Shown in pieces: positions 7,984 through 15,145 of a DNA stretch of 15,730 bases (its first letter is position 1; every line of letters begins with the position of its first letter). The notes below the pieces were generated by a model. It saw only the letters and a program-made list of their open reading frames with translations, made no database searches and was not told the origin of the DNA. Origin of the DNA: JBBAFB01 sp041655595. Lineage in GTDB: Bacteria > Bacillota > DULZ01. Where the stretch lies: positions 1-15,730 of the forward strand of contig JBBAFB010000042.1 in the NCBI GenBank assembly GCA_041655595.1, in the 5' to 3' direction. The position numbers were made by a program, and so were the translations under genes.

Positions 7984-9942
7984 ATGAGCAAAAATAAAGG
8001 GAATGTCAAAGGGAAAAGAACTAAACTGAATAACAGCCTGCCGATTGGTTTTGTTAAAATTAACGGGCGGGTGGCAAATCTTTTAGATCATGTGAAACAA
8101 GCTGTATATCATAAGGGCCTAGATTTTGAAAGCATTTACCGACTGGTGGAGGAAAAAGTGCCGGTGTCGGAGCTGGAGAAGTTAGGTCAGAATTTGAAAA
8201 GATGTTTGGTTAATAATATTTCCTTTTATTTTAAAGATAATACTTGGTTTTTAGATGCAAAAGGCAATCCCAATAATAATCCCTTTTACCAGTACTTAAC
8301 TACCTTAGGCCGCCCGGCCAGTTTCCGGGAATTATTGACTTTGGCTAAAGAGAACAATTTGACCGAAAATAAAAAGAAAGAGCAGGATTTTGCCTATGAT
8401 GGTCGTTTTATCAGATTAAAAAATGGAAAATGGGCTTTAACTCACTGGCAGATAATTTGGGAAATGGGGAAGGAGGAACTCCAGCAAGCGGTTCGTTTAT
8501 TTCAAATTAAACAAAAACCCTTAACCACAAAATATTTGGCAAAGGAAATAGCCCAATTGGATGTGGCGGATACAAATTTGGATTGGATAATTGCCGGGGA
8601 TCAGCGTTTCCTACAATTAGACAGCGAGCATTGGTTTTTGCAAAGTATTCTGGACGGAATTATTAAAGACATAACAGCAGTTGATGAGCTGTCTTTTATG
8701 AGGCAAAGGGAAATTAATGTATTGCAAGAAGCGGAATTAATGCTAATTATCGGTGAAGCTGATGTTACCAAGAGGCAGTATATCTTATCTTCACTGGATT
8801 TGGAAAAGGGAATTCTGCGACTGAACAAAAGAATGGTGGAGCTATTTAAAAAGCTGCCTAAGATTGCTTATTTAAAACTGGATTTTGATCAGGACAGGAT
8901 AGGCATTTGGTATCTCAAAGATCAGGAATGTCTTTATGGATTAAAGCCTTGGTTCGAGTATCATCAATTGGAAGCAGGCAGCAAGCTGGATTTGGGTTTT
9001 TCGGCGGCAACTTTGCGGCTAGAGTTGAGAAACAGCGGTGAAAGGGAAGCGGAGGTGTACGCAGAGGGGCTGAGAATAAAAAAACTAAACTCTCTCAAAA
9101 GTAGGGTTGCGGCTTTGATACTGATGCCGGAAGAAATTATTGCGGAAATTCTGCAGCTCTACCCCCGGGGAATAGAAGAAGATAATTTAATTGCCCTGGC
9201 GGAGTTGCTAGCGGGTATTAAGCAGAAGGACTTAATTGATATTTTGGTGGAGAATTTTTATTATGAACAGGATAAGCAGGGTAATTGGTATTGTAATTTT
9301 ATAATGAGGCAGGGTTTTCAAAGTTGGCAACAGGAAAAAGCCCAACTAACTGCGTTGTTAAGTGAAGTGCAGCAGCAGGTGGCTGTAACAGTAGAAGATT
9401 ATGAAGGCCTGGAAAAAATAAAAATAAATTTAGAGGAAGAGCTGCGCTATTTAAGGGAGCACCATCGGGAGGAGGAAGTTATCTTTAGGGCAAGAATTGA
9501 GGAGTTGGCGGCGGCTAAAGAGCATTTGACGGTGGAGAATAACCATTTGCGCAGTGAAAATGATCATTTGGAACAAAAGAAGAAGGACCTTTTGGAGCAT
9601 CTAGATTACCAAGGGGGGCAGCTTTTAAACTTAAGGAGTGAAAGAAATAAATTTAAAGTTAAGCTGGAGCAGGTTGAAGCAAGAGCAATGCAGCTTCAAA
9701 GCAGCTTGAACCATTTGACGGAGGAGGCCCAAATAGAGGTTGACCGCTTGCAAAGAGGGTTGCTGGAAAAAGAGCATCAGCTGGATAGTTTACAATACGC
9801 TAATCAAGAATTGCAAAGAAGCTTAGCTAGGTTACATGAAGAAAGAAGACTGCTCAAAAGACAATATTCATCCTGGCCCTTTAAAATTGCCTTGTTTTTT
9901 ACTACCGGATTTAAAGGCTACAAAAGGAGCGTAGGCGGTTAA
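7984..9942 (+). CDS. Uncharacterised protein with winged-helix-like units and C-terminal coiled coil
   Basis: A 652-residue protein I do not recognise as a named family. The basic N-terminus (MSKNKGNVKGKRTK) is not a signal peptide. The first ~435 residues hold several short units ending in F..(K/D)..W.L: SFYFKDNTWFL (80-90), DGRFIRLKNGKWALTHW (139-155), DQRFLQLDSEHWFL (206-219) and FYYEQDKQGNWY (425-436). The second unit follows ASFRELLTLAKENNL and looks like the HARE-HTH/RpoE-delta winged helix; the others look degenerate. Residues ~445-630 are a long charged heptad coiled coil. The C-terminus SSWPFKIALFFTTGFKGYKRS is aromatic and amphipathic and may touch a membrane. ATG 7984 has AAGGAG (7971-7976) 7 bases upstream; the ATG at 7957 has none. 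It stands alone and converges on the DUF881 pair, with no clear promoter or terminator seen. Confidence 0.8.
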   Translation: MSKNKGNVKGKRTKLNNSLPIGFVKINGRVANLLDHVKQAVYHKGLDFESIYRLVEEKVPVSELEKLGQNLKRCLVNNISFYFKDNTWFLDAKGNPNNNPFYQYLTTLGRPASFRELLTLAKENNLTENKKKEQDFAYDGRFIRLKNGKWALTHWQIIWEMGKEELQQAVRLFQIKQKPLTTKYLAKEIAQLDVADTNLDWIIAGDQRFLQLDSEHWFLQSILDGIIKDITAVDELSFMRQREINVLQEAELMLIIGEADVTKRQYILSSLDLEKGILRLNKRMVELFKKLPKIAYLKLDFDQDRIGIWYLKDQECLYGLKPWFEYHQLEAGSKLDLGFSAATLRLELRNSGEREAEVYAEGLRIKKLNSLKSRVAALILMPEEIIAEILQLYPRGIEEDNLIALAELLAGIKQKDLIDILVENFYYEQDKQGNWYCNFIMRQGFQSWQQEKAQLTALLSEVQQQVAVTVEDYEGLEKIKINLEEELRYLREHHREEEVIFRARIEELAAAKEHLTVENNHLRSENDHLEQKKKDLLEHLDYQGGQLLNLRSERNKFKVKLEQVEARAMQLQSSLNHLTEEAQIEVDRLQRGLLEKEHQLDSLQYANQELQRSLARLHEERRLLKRQYSSWPFKIALFFTTGFKGYKRSVGG

Positions 9943-9988
9943 ACAAGAACGGATGGGCACATCCCCGAGGATTACTGTCAAAAGCTGC

Positions 9989-10729
9989 TTATGCGGGGAA
10001 TAAGGGGCTATTTTCCCGATCAAAAGCCTGTTGGGAGGATACGGGGCTGACATAGATCCAGGAAGGATAGCTTTGTATCGCGGGAATATTTAATTCCTGC
10101 TTTTGTTGTACCTCGGGATAAATGGAAAATTGTGTTTGCCAGATATCTATAAGCCCCCCGGTAAAGGTAAGCCCTTTTTCCAAAGTGTGGGGATCACCAA
10201 TGGCTTTAATTACAATCGGGTAAAGCAGTTTTTCATTATCAACAGTTATATAGACAGGAAAGGAATCCGTGGCCTCCCAAATTGCCGTATTACCCGTGAT
10301 GCGGTGCTCATTAATGGAAATGGCTTCTGCCCCGGTGGCCCAAAGCTCATTAGTTAAATCAATTAAATCTAAAAACAACAAAGGGGCATCTCCCGTAATA
10401 GTAATGGCAATGCCCGGACCGGTAACAGGGGCAATGCCACTAGCCAGCTTTAAAGTTGCCAGATCACCGGTAAGGGCTTTGATGGCAGTGGTTTCTTTTT
10501 CCGATTCCTCCAAAAGGCTAAAGTAGGATGAATTAAGCTTTTGAACTTCCGCTTCTAAGGTTCTCTTTCTTTCGTCAAGGTTTTTCCATACATTGATTAG
10601 GTCCTCTTTTTTTTGGCTGTCTAGAGCACCTAAAACCTTTTGCTGGGTAATAAATTGAGTGGAAAGCAAAAAACCGAGCACAATAAATATTAGGGTAAGA
10701 AAAAGATACCAGTGTCTAGTTTTGTTCAT
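9989..10729 (-). CDS. DUF881 membrane-anchored coiled-coil protein (copy 1)
   Basis: A 246-residue protein of the DUF881 (YlxW/YlxX) family. Residues ~7-24 form an N-terminal membrane anchor and 37-95 a coiled coil. The DUF881 core follows: VTGPGIAITI (102-111), LLFLDLIDLTNELWATGAEAISINEHRI, then PIVIKAIGDPHTLEKGL. The bulk should lie outside the membrane. In Bacillus, relatives sit beside division genes; the molecular role is unknown. ATG 10729 lies inside the 3' end of the upstream copy (14-base overlap), with AAGGAGG at 10748-10742 but a long 12-base spacing, so translation is probably coupled. The gene converges on the 652-residue gene with 46 bases between stops and no convincing terminator there. 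Confidence 0.87.
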   Translation of the reverse strand: MNKTRHWYLFLTLIFIVLGFLLSTQFITQQKVLGALDSQKKEDLINVWKNLDERKRTLEAEVQKLNSSYFSLLEESEKETTAIKALTGDLATLKLASGIAPVTGPGIAITITGDAPLLFLDLIDLTNELWATGAEAISINEHRITGNTAIWEATDSFPVYITVDNEKLLYPIVIKAIGDPHTLEKGLTFTGGLIDIWQTQFSIYPEVQQKQELNIPAIQSYPSWIYVSPVSSQQAFDRENSPLFPA

Positions 10730-11471
10730 CTGTTTCTTCGGCCTCCTTAGTTAGTTGCAGGTGAGAAGTTTGAAAGCTTCCTTTGTAAGAAGGTAGTTGC
10801 AGACTGTCCTCTATAGTAAATTTAATAGGGAACTCACGGGCCTTAAGCCAAGGATATATTTGCCCCTCTTTAACGGCTTGTTCCAGTTTTTCCTGGTTTC
10901 CAATGGCCCTTACCTCATATGGTGGGGCCAGCCGGGTAGAATTGACTAAAATAACCGTTCCGACGCAACGAATATCACTAACGGAAATGATTCTTTGGTT
11001 GTTGATGGATATTGCCTCTGCCTCACCGTTTTTTAAATCATTAACTAAATAAAGCAGATCCTTATCATGGATAATATAATTGCCCGGATCAAAGGTATAG
11101 GGTTCTGCGGCCTTGGCCGTGGCAGCCCCCGCCTCATTATCATCCAAAATAACTGTCACTCCGGGTCCCATTACCTGGGTTAAACCGGTTCTCCTTTTTA
11201 ACCAAGTTAACTCACCCTGCAGATCGGATAATTGGTCCACACCATGGAGCTGTAGTTCCTGGGTTTTTTCGATTTGCTCCCTCCGGCTTTCGACAGTTTC
11301 TTCTAAGAATGCCGTTTCTGTCTCGATCCGATTGATAATTTCAATTAAATCTGCATTAGGATTTGTGGCAGCATCACTTTGGTTAGCTTGATTAGTATTA
11401 ATAATAGACACCAATAGAAGCCCTGAACAGAAGGCCAATATAGTCAAAATGAATTGCCACCTTTTAGGCAA
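10716..11471 (-). CDS. DUF881 membrane-anchored coiled-coil protein (copy 2)
   Basis: A 251-residue DUF881 (YlxW/YlxX) paralogue, first gene of the minus-strand pair. It has an N-terminal membrane anchor (residues ~6-24), a coiled coil (42-94, ending ELTWLKRRTG), then VMGPGVTVILDD (100-111), DLLYLVNDLKNGEAEAISINNQRI and PPYEVRAIGNQEKLEQAV. Compared with copy 1 it has an insertion of ~20 residues rich in Ala between the GPG motif and the DLLYLVNDL segment. The start is TTG at 11471: AGAGGTGG (11485-11478) lies 6 bases upstream, and no ATG or GTG fits. It is transcribed away from cdaA out of a shared 263-base intergenic region. Function is unknown; an envelope role is inferred from topology and neighbours. 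Confidence 0.86.
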   Translation of the reverse strand: MPKRWQFILTILAFCSGLLLVSIINTNQANQSDAATNPNADLIEIINRIETETAFLEETVESRREQIEKTQELQLHGVDQLSDLQGELTWLKRRTGLTQVMGPGVTVILDDNEAGAATAKAAEPYTFDPGNYIIHDKDLLYLVNDLKNGEAEAISINNQRIISVSDIRCVGTVILVNSTRLAPPYEVRAIGNQEKLEQAVKEGQIYPWLKAREFPIKFTIEDSLQLPSYKGSFQTSHLQLTKEAEETDEQN

Positions 11472-11496
11472 GGGTACCCACCTCTCTTTCCCCTAT

Positions 11497-11525
11497 ATTT
11501 TAATTGAAACCCGACATTTAAGCAA
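11497..11525 (-). promoter_or_regulatory. Possible sigma-A promoter of the DUF881 pair
   Basis: On the minus strand TTGCTT (11525-11520), a 17-base spacer and TAAAAT (11502-11497) precede the DUF881 gene. The -10 matches 5 of 6 consensus positions, the -35 only 3 of 6. The spacing and the short leader ending in AGAGGTGG are reasonable. A TTGACA (about 11543-11538) lies farther upstream but has no -10 at the right distance. Confidence 0.38.
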
Positions 11526-11623
11526 CTGATTAGATTGTCAAATAAAGAAGGTAAAAAGCACATTTATATGGAAAGATTACTAAATGGAAAAAGTTAAAAT
11601 TGTATTAAGATGACGGAACTTCA

Positions 11624-11652
11624 TTGGCTAGACTCTTTTTTCTTGTTATAAT
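11624..11652 (+). promoter_or_regulatory. Sigma-A promoter of cdaA
   Basis: TTGGCT (11624-11629), a 17-base spacer and a perfect TATAAT (11647-11652) lie upstream of cdaA. Transcription would start near 11659, leaving a leader of about 75 bases to the TTG start at 11735. The leader holds an imperfect dyad at 11673-11694. This is the clearest housekeeping promoter in the window and probably serves cdaA-cdaR-glmM. Confidence 0.72.
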
Positions 11653-11734
11653 AGAAATATAATTATCAGCATTAATACCTTTTAAGGGTTATTAGCTTTT
11701 ACGGCAGAGGCCATATCTACTAGGGGTGATACAT

Positions 11735-12559
11735 TTGGGCTTTCTTCAAATCCTATACTCTTATAGCTTCTTAGATATTACCCGGGCGATTATTGATATA
11801 GCCATCATAGCCTTTGTTTTTTATCGTTTGATTATTTTAATTCGGGGAACTCGAGCGGTCCAATTAATAAAGGGGATAGGTATTTTATTAGGAATTTCTT
11901 TTTTAGTTAATGTTTTGCAGTTAAGGACCATCAGCTGGATTTTGGAACAGGTTCGTTTGGCGTTAATTGTGGCACTGCCCATCGTTTTTCAGCCTGAGTT
12001 AAGGAGAGCCCTTGAACAAATTGGCAGAGGCAAATTTTTTGCCAGGCCCCTAGCTTTTTTGGGGGAAGAAGATATGTCCCGGCTAATCAGTGAAGTTGTG
12101 AGGGCTACTCAGGTTTTAGTTAAGTTACAATATGGTGCTTTGATTGTGATTGAAAAAGAAACAGGCATTAATGATTATATCGAAACAGGGGTTACTATGG
12201 ACAGCGTTGTTTCTGCAGAATTATTGATAAATATTTTTGTTCCCAACACCCCTTTACATGATGGGGCAGCCATTTTAAGGGGTGATAGGGTAGCAGCGGC
12301 GGGCTGTTTTTTACCCCTAAGCGATAATCCTTATCTTAGTAAGCAATTGGGTACTCGTCATCGGGCGGCATTAGGTATGTCGGAAAACTCAGATGCGGTA
12401 GCCATCGTAATATCCGAAGAAACGGGAGTGGTATCAGTTGCACATGATGGTAAGCTTTTGAGATTTTTGGATGAAAAAAAATTAAGGGAAATCCTTGAAG
12501 AAACCCTATTGATTAAACCGGTTGAACAAAATACCTATTTTTGGCGGCGGAGGTGGTAA
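11735..12559 (+). CDS. cdaA: Diadenylate cyclase CdaA (c-di-AMP synthase)
   Basis: Membrane-bound enzyme making c-di-AMP from two ATP, the second messenger for potassium and osmotic balance and cell wall control. It is 274 residues, the usual CdaA length. Three membrane segments lie at about 16-36, 42-60 and 63-80, followed by the cytosolic DAC (DisA_N) domain. Both catalytic motifs are present: DGA (D176-G-A in LHDGAAILRGDRV) and RHR (208-210 in RHRAALGMSE). TTG 11735 is chosen because AGGGGTG (11722-11728) lies 6 bases upstream. The in-frame GTG at 11726 overlaps that site and has none of its own. The gene is followed after 3 bases by cdaR and then glmM, the conserved order in which CdaR and GlmM proteins modulate the cyclase. 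Confidence 0.95.
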   Translation: MGFLQILYSYSFLDITRAIIDIAIIAFVFYRLIILIRGTRAVQLIKGIGILLGISFLVNVLQLRTISWILEQVRLALIVALPIVFQPELRRALEQIGRGKFFARPLAFLGEEDMSRLISEVVRATQVLVKLQYGALIVIEKETGINDYIETGVTMDSVVSAELLINIFVPNTPLHDGAAILRGDRVAAAGCFLPLSDNPYLSKQLGTRHRAALGMSENSDAVAIVISEETGVVSVAHDGKLLRFLDEKKLREILEETLLIKPVEQNTYFWRRRW

Positions 12560-12562
12560 AAA

Positions 12563-13477
12563 TTGTGGGAGCATTTGAGAACCAATCTGCCATATCGGAT
12601 TGTATCTTTGCTTTTGGCTATTTCCGCTTGGGCCTGGGTAACTACAATCCAAAACCCGGTAAGGGAAGCTCTTTATGAGATTCCCCTAGAATCCCGGGAT
12701 CTTTCTGCTGATTTGATGGTAGAGAATAAGCCGGCAACGGTTAATATTAGGGTACAGGCAAGGGATTCTATTTTAAATAATTTTACTTCCAGGGATTACT
12801 TGGCCTATGTCAGCCTAAAGGATGCGGAGATCGGAAGCAATGTTGTGCCCGTGCAGGCAAGCTTGCCCTTTGGAGTAGAGATTGTAAATATTAACCCCTC
12901 CATAGTATCTATTAAAATTGATCAAACTACACAAATTCAAATGCCCGTACGACCTGCAATTAGCGGTGAAATACCCAGTAATTATATGGCTTTGGAGCCC
13001 ACGGTCAGCCCAACGGAGGTGCTTATTTCCGGCCCTAAAAGTATTTTGGATAAGGTGGCGGATGTAGTGGCTGACATAACCCTAAGGGAACAGCGAGAAA
13101 GCTATTTGGAAAGGGTCCCCCTTAAAATTTTTGATGCGGATGGCAACTCCCTTCAGGACTGGGTTAAAATCCAGCCTTCAACGGTGGAAATATTTGTACC
13201 AGTTTTAAGGAACTTACCCTCTAAGATTTTCGTCCTAAAACCGATCCTTGTTGGTTTGGAACCGGGCAAAAGCATTAAACAAGTCGTTGTTCAGCCCGAG
13301 CTGGCGGAATTATATGGACGTTGGGAGCTTTTGGAGGATTTAGATTACCTCTATACCAGGCCCATAGATTTAGCCGAAGCGGAGGATGTTTTAGTGACGG
13401 AGGTAGAATTGGAATTGCCGGAGGGTTCTTCTTTAGGCATTTCCCCGTTAATTAAGGTTACAATTGAGTTGGAATAA
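12563..13477 (+). CDS. cdaR: CdaR, YbbR-domain regulator of CdaA
   Basis: Single-pass membrane protein known in Bacillus and Listeria to bind and modulate CdaA. One N-terminal membrane segment (residues ~13-28, IVSLLLAISAWAWVTT) is followed by YbbR-type beta-rich repeats outside the cell. Each contains a segment of the type P.TV.IRVQA, PTEVLISGPKSILDKV or PSTVEIFVPV. At 304 residues there is room for about three YbbR domains, fewer than the four of the 483-residue B. subtilis protein. TTG 12563 has GGAGGTGG (12549-12556) 6 bases upstream, and that site overlaps the cdaA 3' end, so the two are probably coupled. It lies 23 bases before glmM. Confidence 0.9.
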   Translation: MWEHLRTNLPYRIVSLLLAISAWAWVTTIQNPVREALYEIPLESRDLSADLMVENKPATVNIRVQARDSILNNFTSRDYLAYVSLKDAEIGSNVVPVQASLPFGVEIVNINPSIVSIKIDQTTQIQMPVRPAISGEIPSNYMALEPTVSPTEVLISGPKSILDKVADVVADITLREQRESYLERVPLKIFDADGNSLQDWVKIQPSTVEIFVPVLRNLPSKIFVLKPILVGLEPGKSIKQVVVQPELAELYGRWELLEDLDYLYTRPIDLAEAEDVLVTEVELELPEGSSLGISPLIKVTIELE

Positions 13478-13500
13478 TGGTGTAAAAAGGAGGATAACTA

Positions 13501-14835
13501 TTGACGAAACTATTTGGCACGGATGGAATTCGCGGGGTAGCTAATAAGGAGCTGACAGCGGAGTTAACATATAAACTTGGCAGGGCCGCCGGGTATCTCT
13601 TAAGTATCAAAGGAAGCGGCAAAGGGGTTGCAATTGGGAAAGACACCCGTATTTCGGGGGATATGTTGGAAGCTGCCTTAATTGCAGGGTTATGCTCGGT
13701 AGGTGTAGATGTGTACAGATTGGGAGTTATACCGACTCCGGCAGTGGCTTACTTAACGAAGGAATTAGACAAATCAGCGGGTGTTGTTATTTCCGCTTCC
13801 CATAACCCTTTTCCGGATAATGGGATTAAATTTTTTAGCGAACAGGGAATGAAGCTATCGGACGAAACCGAATTGGAGTTGGAGAACTTAATTGATTTAG
13901 AAAGAAAACTCCCTTTTCCCACGGGAGGGGGGATGGGTCGTGTCTACGAAGTCGAAAGTGCCGGAGAACTTTATAAAGAACATATTAAAAGCCATTTTAA
14001 AGGGTCCTTGAATGGCTTTAAAATTGTGCTGGATTGCTCTCACGGAGCTGCTTTTGAACTTGCTCCCAAATTACTAAGGGAGCTGGGGGCGGAGGTTGTT
14101 ACCTTATTTTCTGATCCGGATGGCACTAATATTAACTGCAACTGCGGCTCTACCCACCTTACTGCTTTGCAGGCCGGTGTTGTATCGGAACAAGCCCACT
14201 TGGGTTTGGCCCATGACGGGGATGCGGATCGGGTTTTGGCTGTAGATGAACAGGGGCGAATAATAGACGGGGACCAAATTCTAGTGATCTGTGCCTTGGC
14301 TTTAAAGGAACGAAACCAGTTAAAGGATAATAAACTGGTAGTAACCGTAATGAGTAATTTGGGTTTATTCAAGGCAATGGAACAGGCAAAGATTGAAGTA
14401 ATAGAAACTAAGGTAGGAGACCGTTATGTTTTGGAAAAGATGTTGGAAACGGGAGCTGTCTTAGGGGGAGAGCAGTCCGGCCATATCATCTTTTTAAATC
14501 AAAACAGTACCGGAGATGGCTTAGTAACTGCCTTAAATATTTTGCAGGCCATGGTAGACAGCGGCAAAAAGCTCTCCTTTTTAGGGGATCAAATGCAAAA
14601 ATTTCCCCAAGTGATGCTTAATGCAACAGTGGAAGACAAGATTAAAGCTTTACAAAATGTAAAAGTGAAAGAGGGTGTTTTTCAAGCTCAAAAAAGGCTT
14701 GCTGCCCAAGGGCGCATTTTAATTAGGCCCTCGGGAACGGAGCCCGTGATCAGAGTTATGGCAGAAGGAACAGATTATGAAGAATTGCAGGAAATTGTGA
14801 AAGGTCTGGTTGCTTTAATTGAAACTACTCAGTAG
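13501..14835 (+). CDS. glmM: Phosphoglucosamine mutase
   Basis: Interconverts glucosamine-6-phosphate and glucosamine-1-phosphate on the way to UDP-GlcNAc for peptidoglycan. At 444 residues it is a complete GlmM of normal length. Motifs are in order: FGTDGIRG (5-12), the phosphoserine loop ISASHNP with S100, the magnesium loop DGDADR (239-244), the sugar loop GEQSGH and the phosphate-binding RPSGTEPVIR (from R409). In Bacillus and Lactococcus GlmM also binds and inhibits CdaA. The start is TTG 13501, with AAGGAGG (13487-13493) 7 bases upstream. It directly precedes the glmS ribozyme and the glmS-like gene, and no terminator is evident between them. Confidence 0.96.
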   Translation: MTKLFGTDGIRGVANKELTAELTYKLGRAAGYLLSIKGSGKGVAIGKDTRISGDMLEAALIAGLCSVGVDVYRLGVIPTPAVAYLTKELDKSAGVVISASHNPFPDNGIKFFSEQGMKLSDETELELENLIDLERKLPFPTGGGMGRVYEVESAGELYKEHIKSHFKGSLNGFKIVLDCSHGAAFELAPKLLRELGAEVVTLFSDPDGTNINCNCGSTHLTALQAGVVSEQAHLGLAHDGDADRVLAVDEQGRIIDGDQILVICALALKERNQLKDNKLVVTVMSNLGLFKAMEQAKIEVIETKVGDRYVLEKMLETGAVLGGEQSGHIIFLNQNSTGDGLVTALNILQAMVDSGKKLSFLGDQMQKFPQVMLNATVEDKIKALQNVKVKEGVFQAQKRLAAQGRILIRPSGTEPVIRVMAEGTDYEELQEIVKGLVALIETTQ

Positions 14836-14959
14836 CTTCAAGGAGGTGGTTTTAAAAAAACTGACGGGATTAGCAGGTTTTTGGTGATAATTTAAGCTGA
14901 AAATTAATTGGCTTGATATTGTTAAATTTCAGTCTGCTTGTGGAAGGGCCCTCTAATAA
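14836..14959. other. Pre-ribozyme spacer with an orphan ribosome-binding-like site
   Basis: Between the glmM stop and the ribozyme lie about 124 bases without a credible gene. AAGGAGGTGG (14840-14849) is a near-ideal ribosome site but no ATG/GTG/TTG follows at a useful distance. A GTG inside it (14846) would give a 13-codon peptide ending at TGA 14885-14887. A weak hairpin (ACTG/CAGG with flanking A and T runs, 14856-14882) is possible. No convincing terminator or sigma-A promoter is seen. Confidence 0.5.
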
Positions 14960-15125
14960 GTACTATAGCGCCAGGACCTCTTCAAAAGAGGTTGACGAGG
15001 AAGGGGCTTATCGAGTTATTCGGCGGATACCCCTCGGCTGTCTACGGCCGAAAAAGCTATTAAAAACCGGGAAGTAATTTTCGGGACAAAGGTGGCTGGG
15101 TAGAAGGGCCTTTTGCGTTTTTCAA
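14960..15125 (+). ncRNA. glmS ribozyme (glucosamine-6-phosphate-activated self-cleaving riboswitch)
   Basis: Catalytic RNA of the RF00234 type, in the 5' leader of the glmS-like gene. Landmarks of the class are present: the cleavage site ATA/GCGCC (between 14967 and 14968), a CAGGACC..GGTTGACGAGGA segment, TTATCGA, CGGCGGAT and ACAAAGGTGGCTGGGTAG. Stems I can pair: ACCTCTT (14976-14982) with AAGAGGT (14986-14992); GGGG (15003-15006) with CCCC (15030-15033); TCGGCTG (15034-15040) with CGGCCGA (15045-15051); and CCGGGAA with TTTTCGG around 15068-15084. In known cases glucosamine-6-phosphate binds as cofactor, the RNA cuts itself and the downstream message is degraded. The conserved core looks intact. 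The 3' boundary is approximate. Confidence 0.93.
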
Positions 15126-15145
15126 AGAGCGTAAGGGGGAGAAAG

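Noticed and set aside
9951..9964. GGATG-GGCA-CATCC hairpin between the convergent 652-residue and DUF881 genes as terminator
   Set aside because: Only five base pairs and no T-run on either strand.
10103..10526. Plus-strand frames opposite DUF881 copy 1
   Set aside because: No ribosome sites, and they oppose a gene with clear family motifs.
14861..14891. CTGACG...GATAAT as a separate sigma-A promoter for the glmS-like gene
   Set aside because: The -10 matches 5 of 6, but the -35 is poor and the 19-base spacer is too long.
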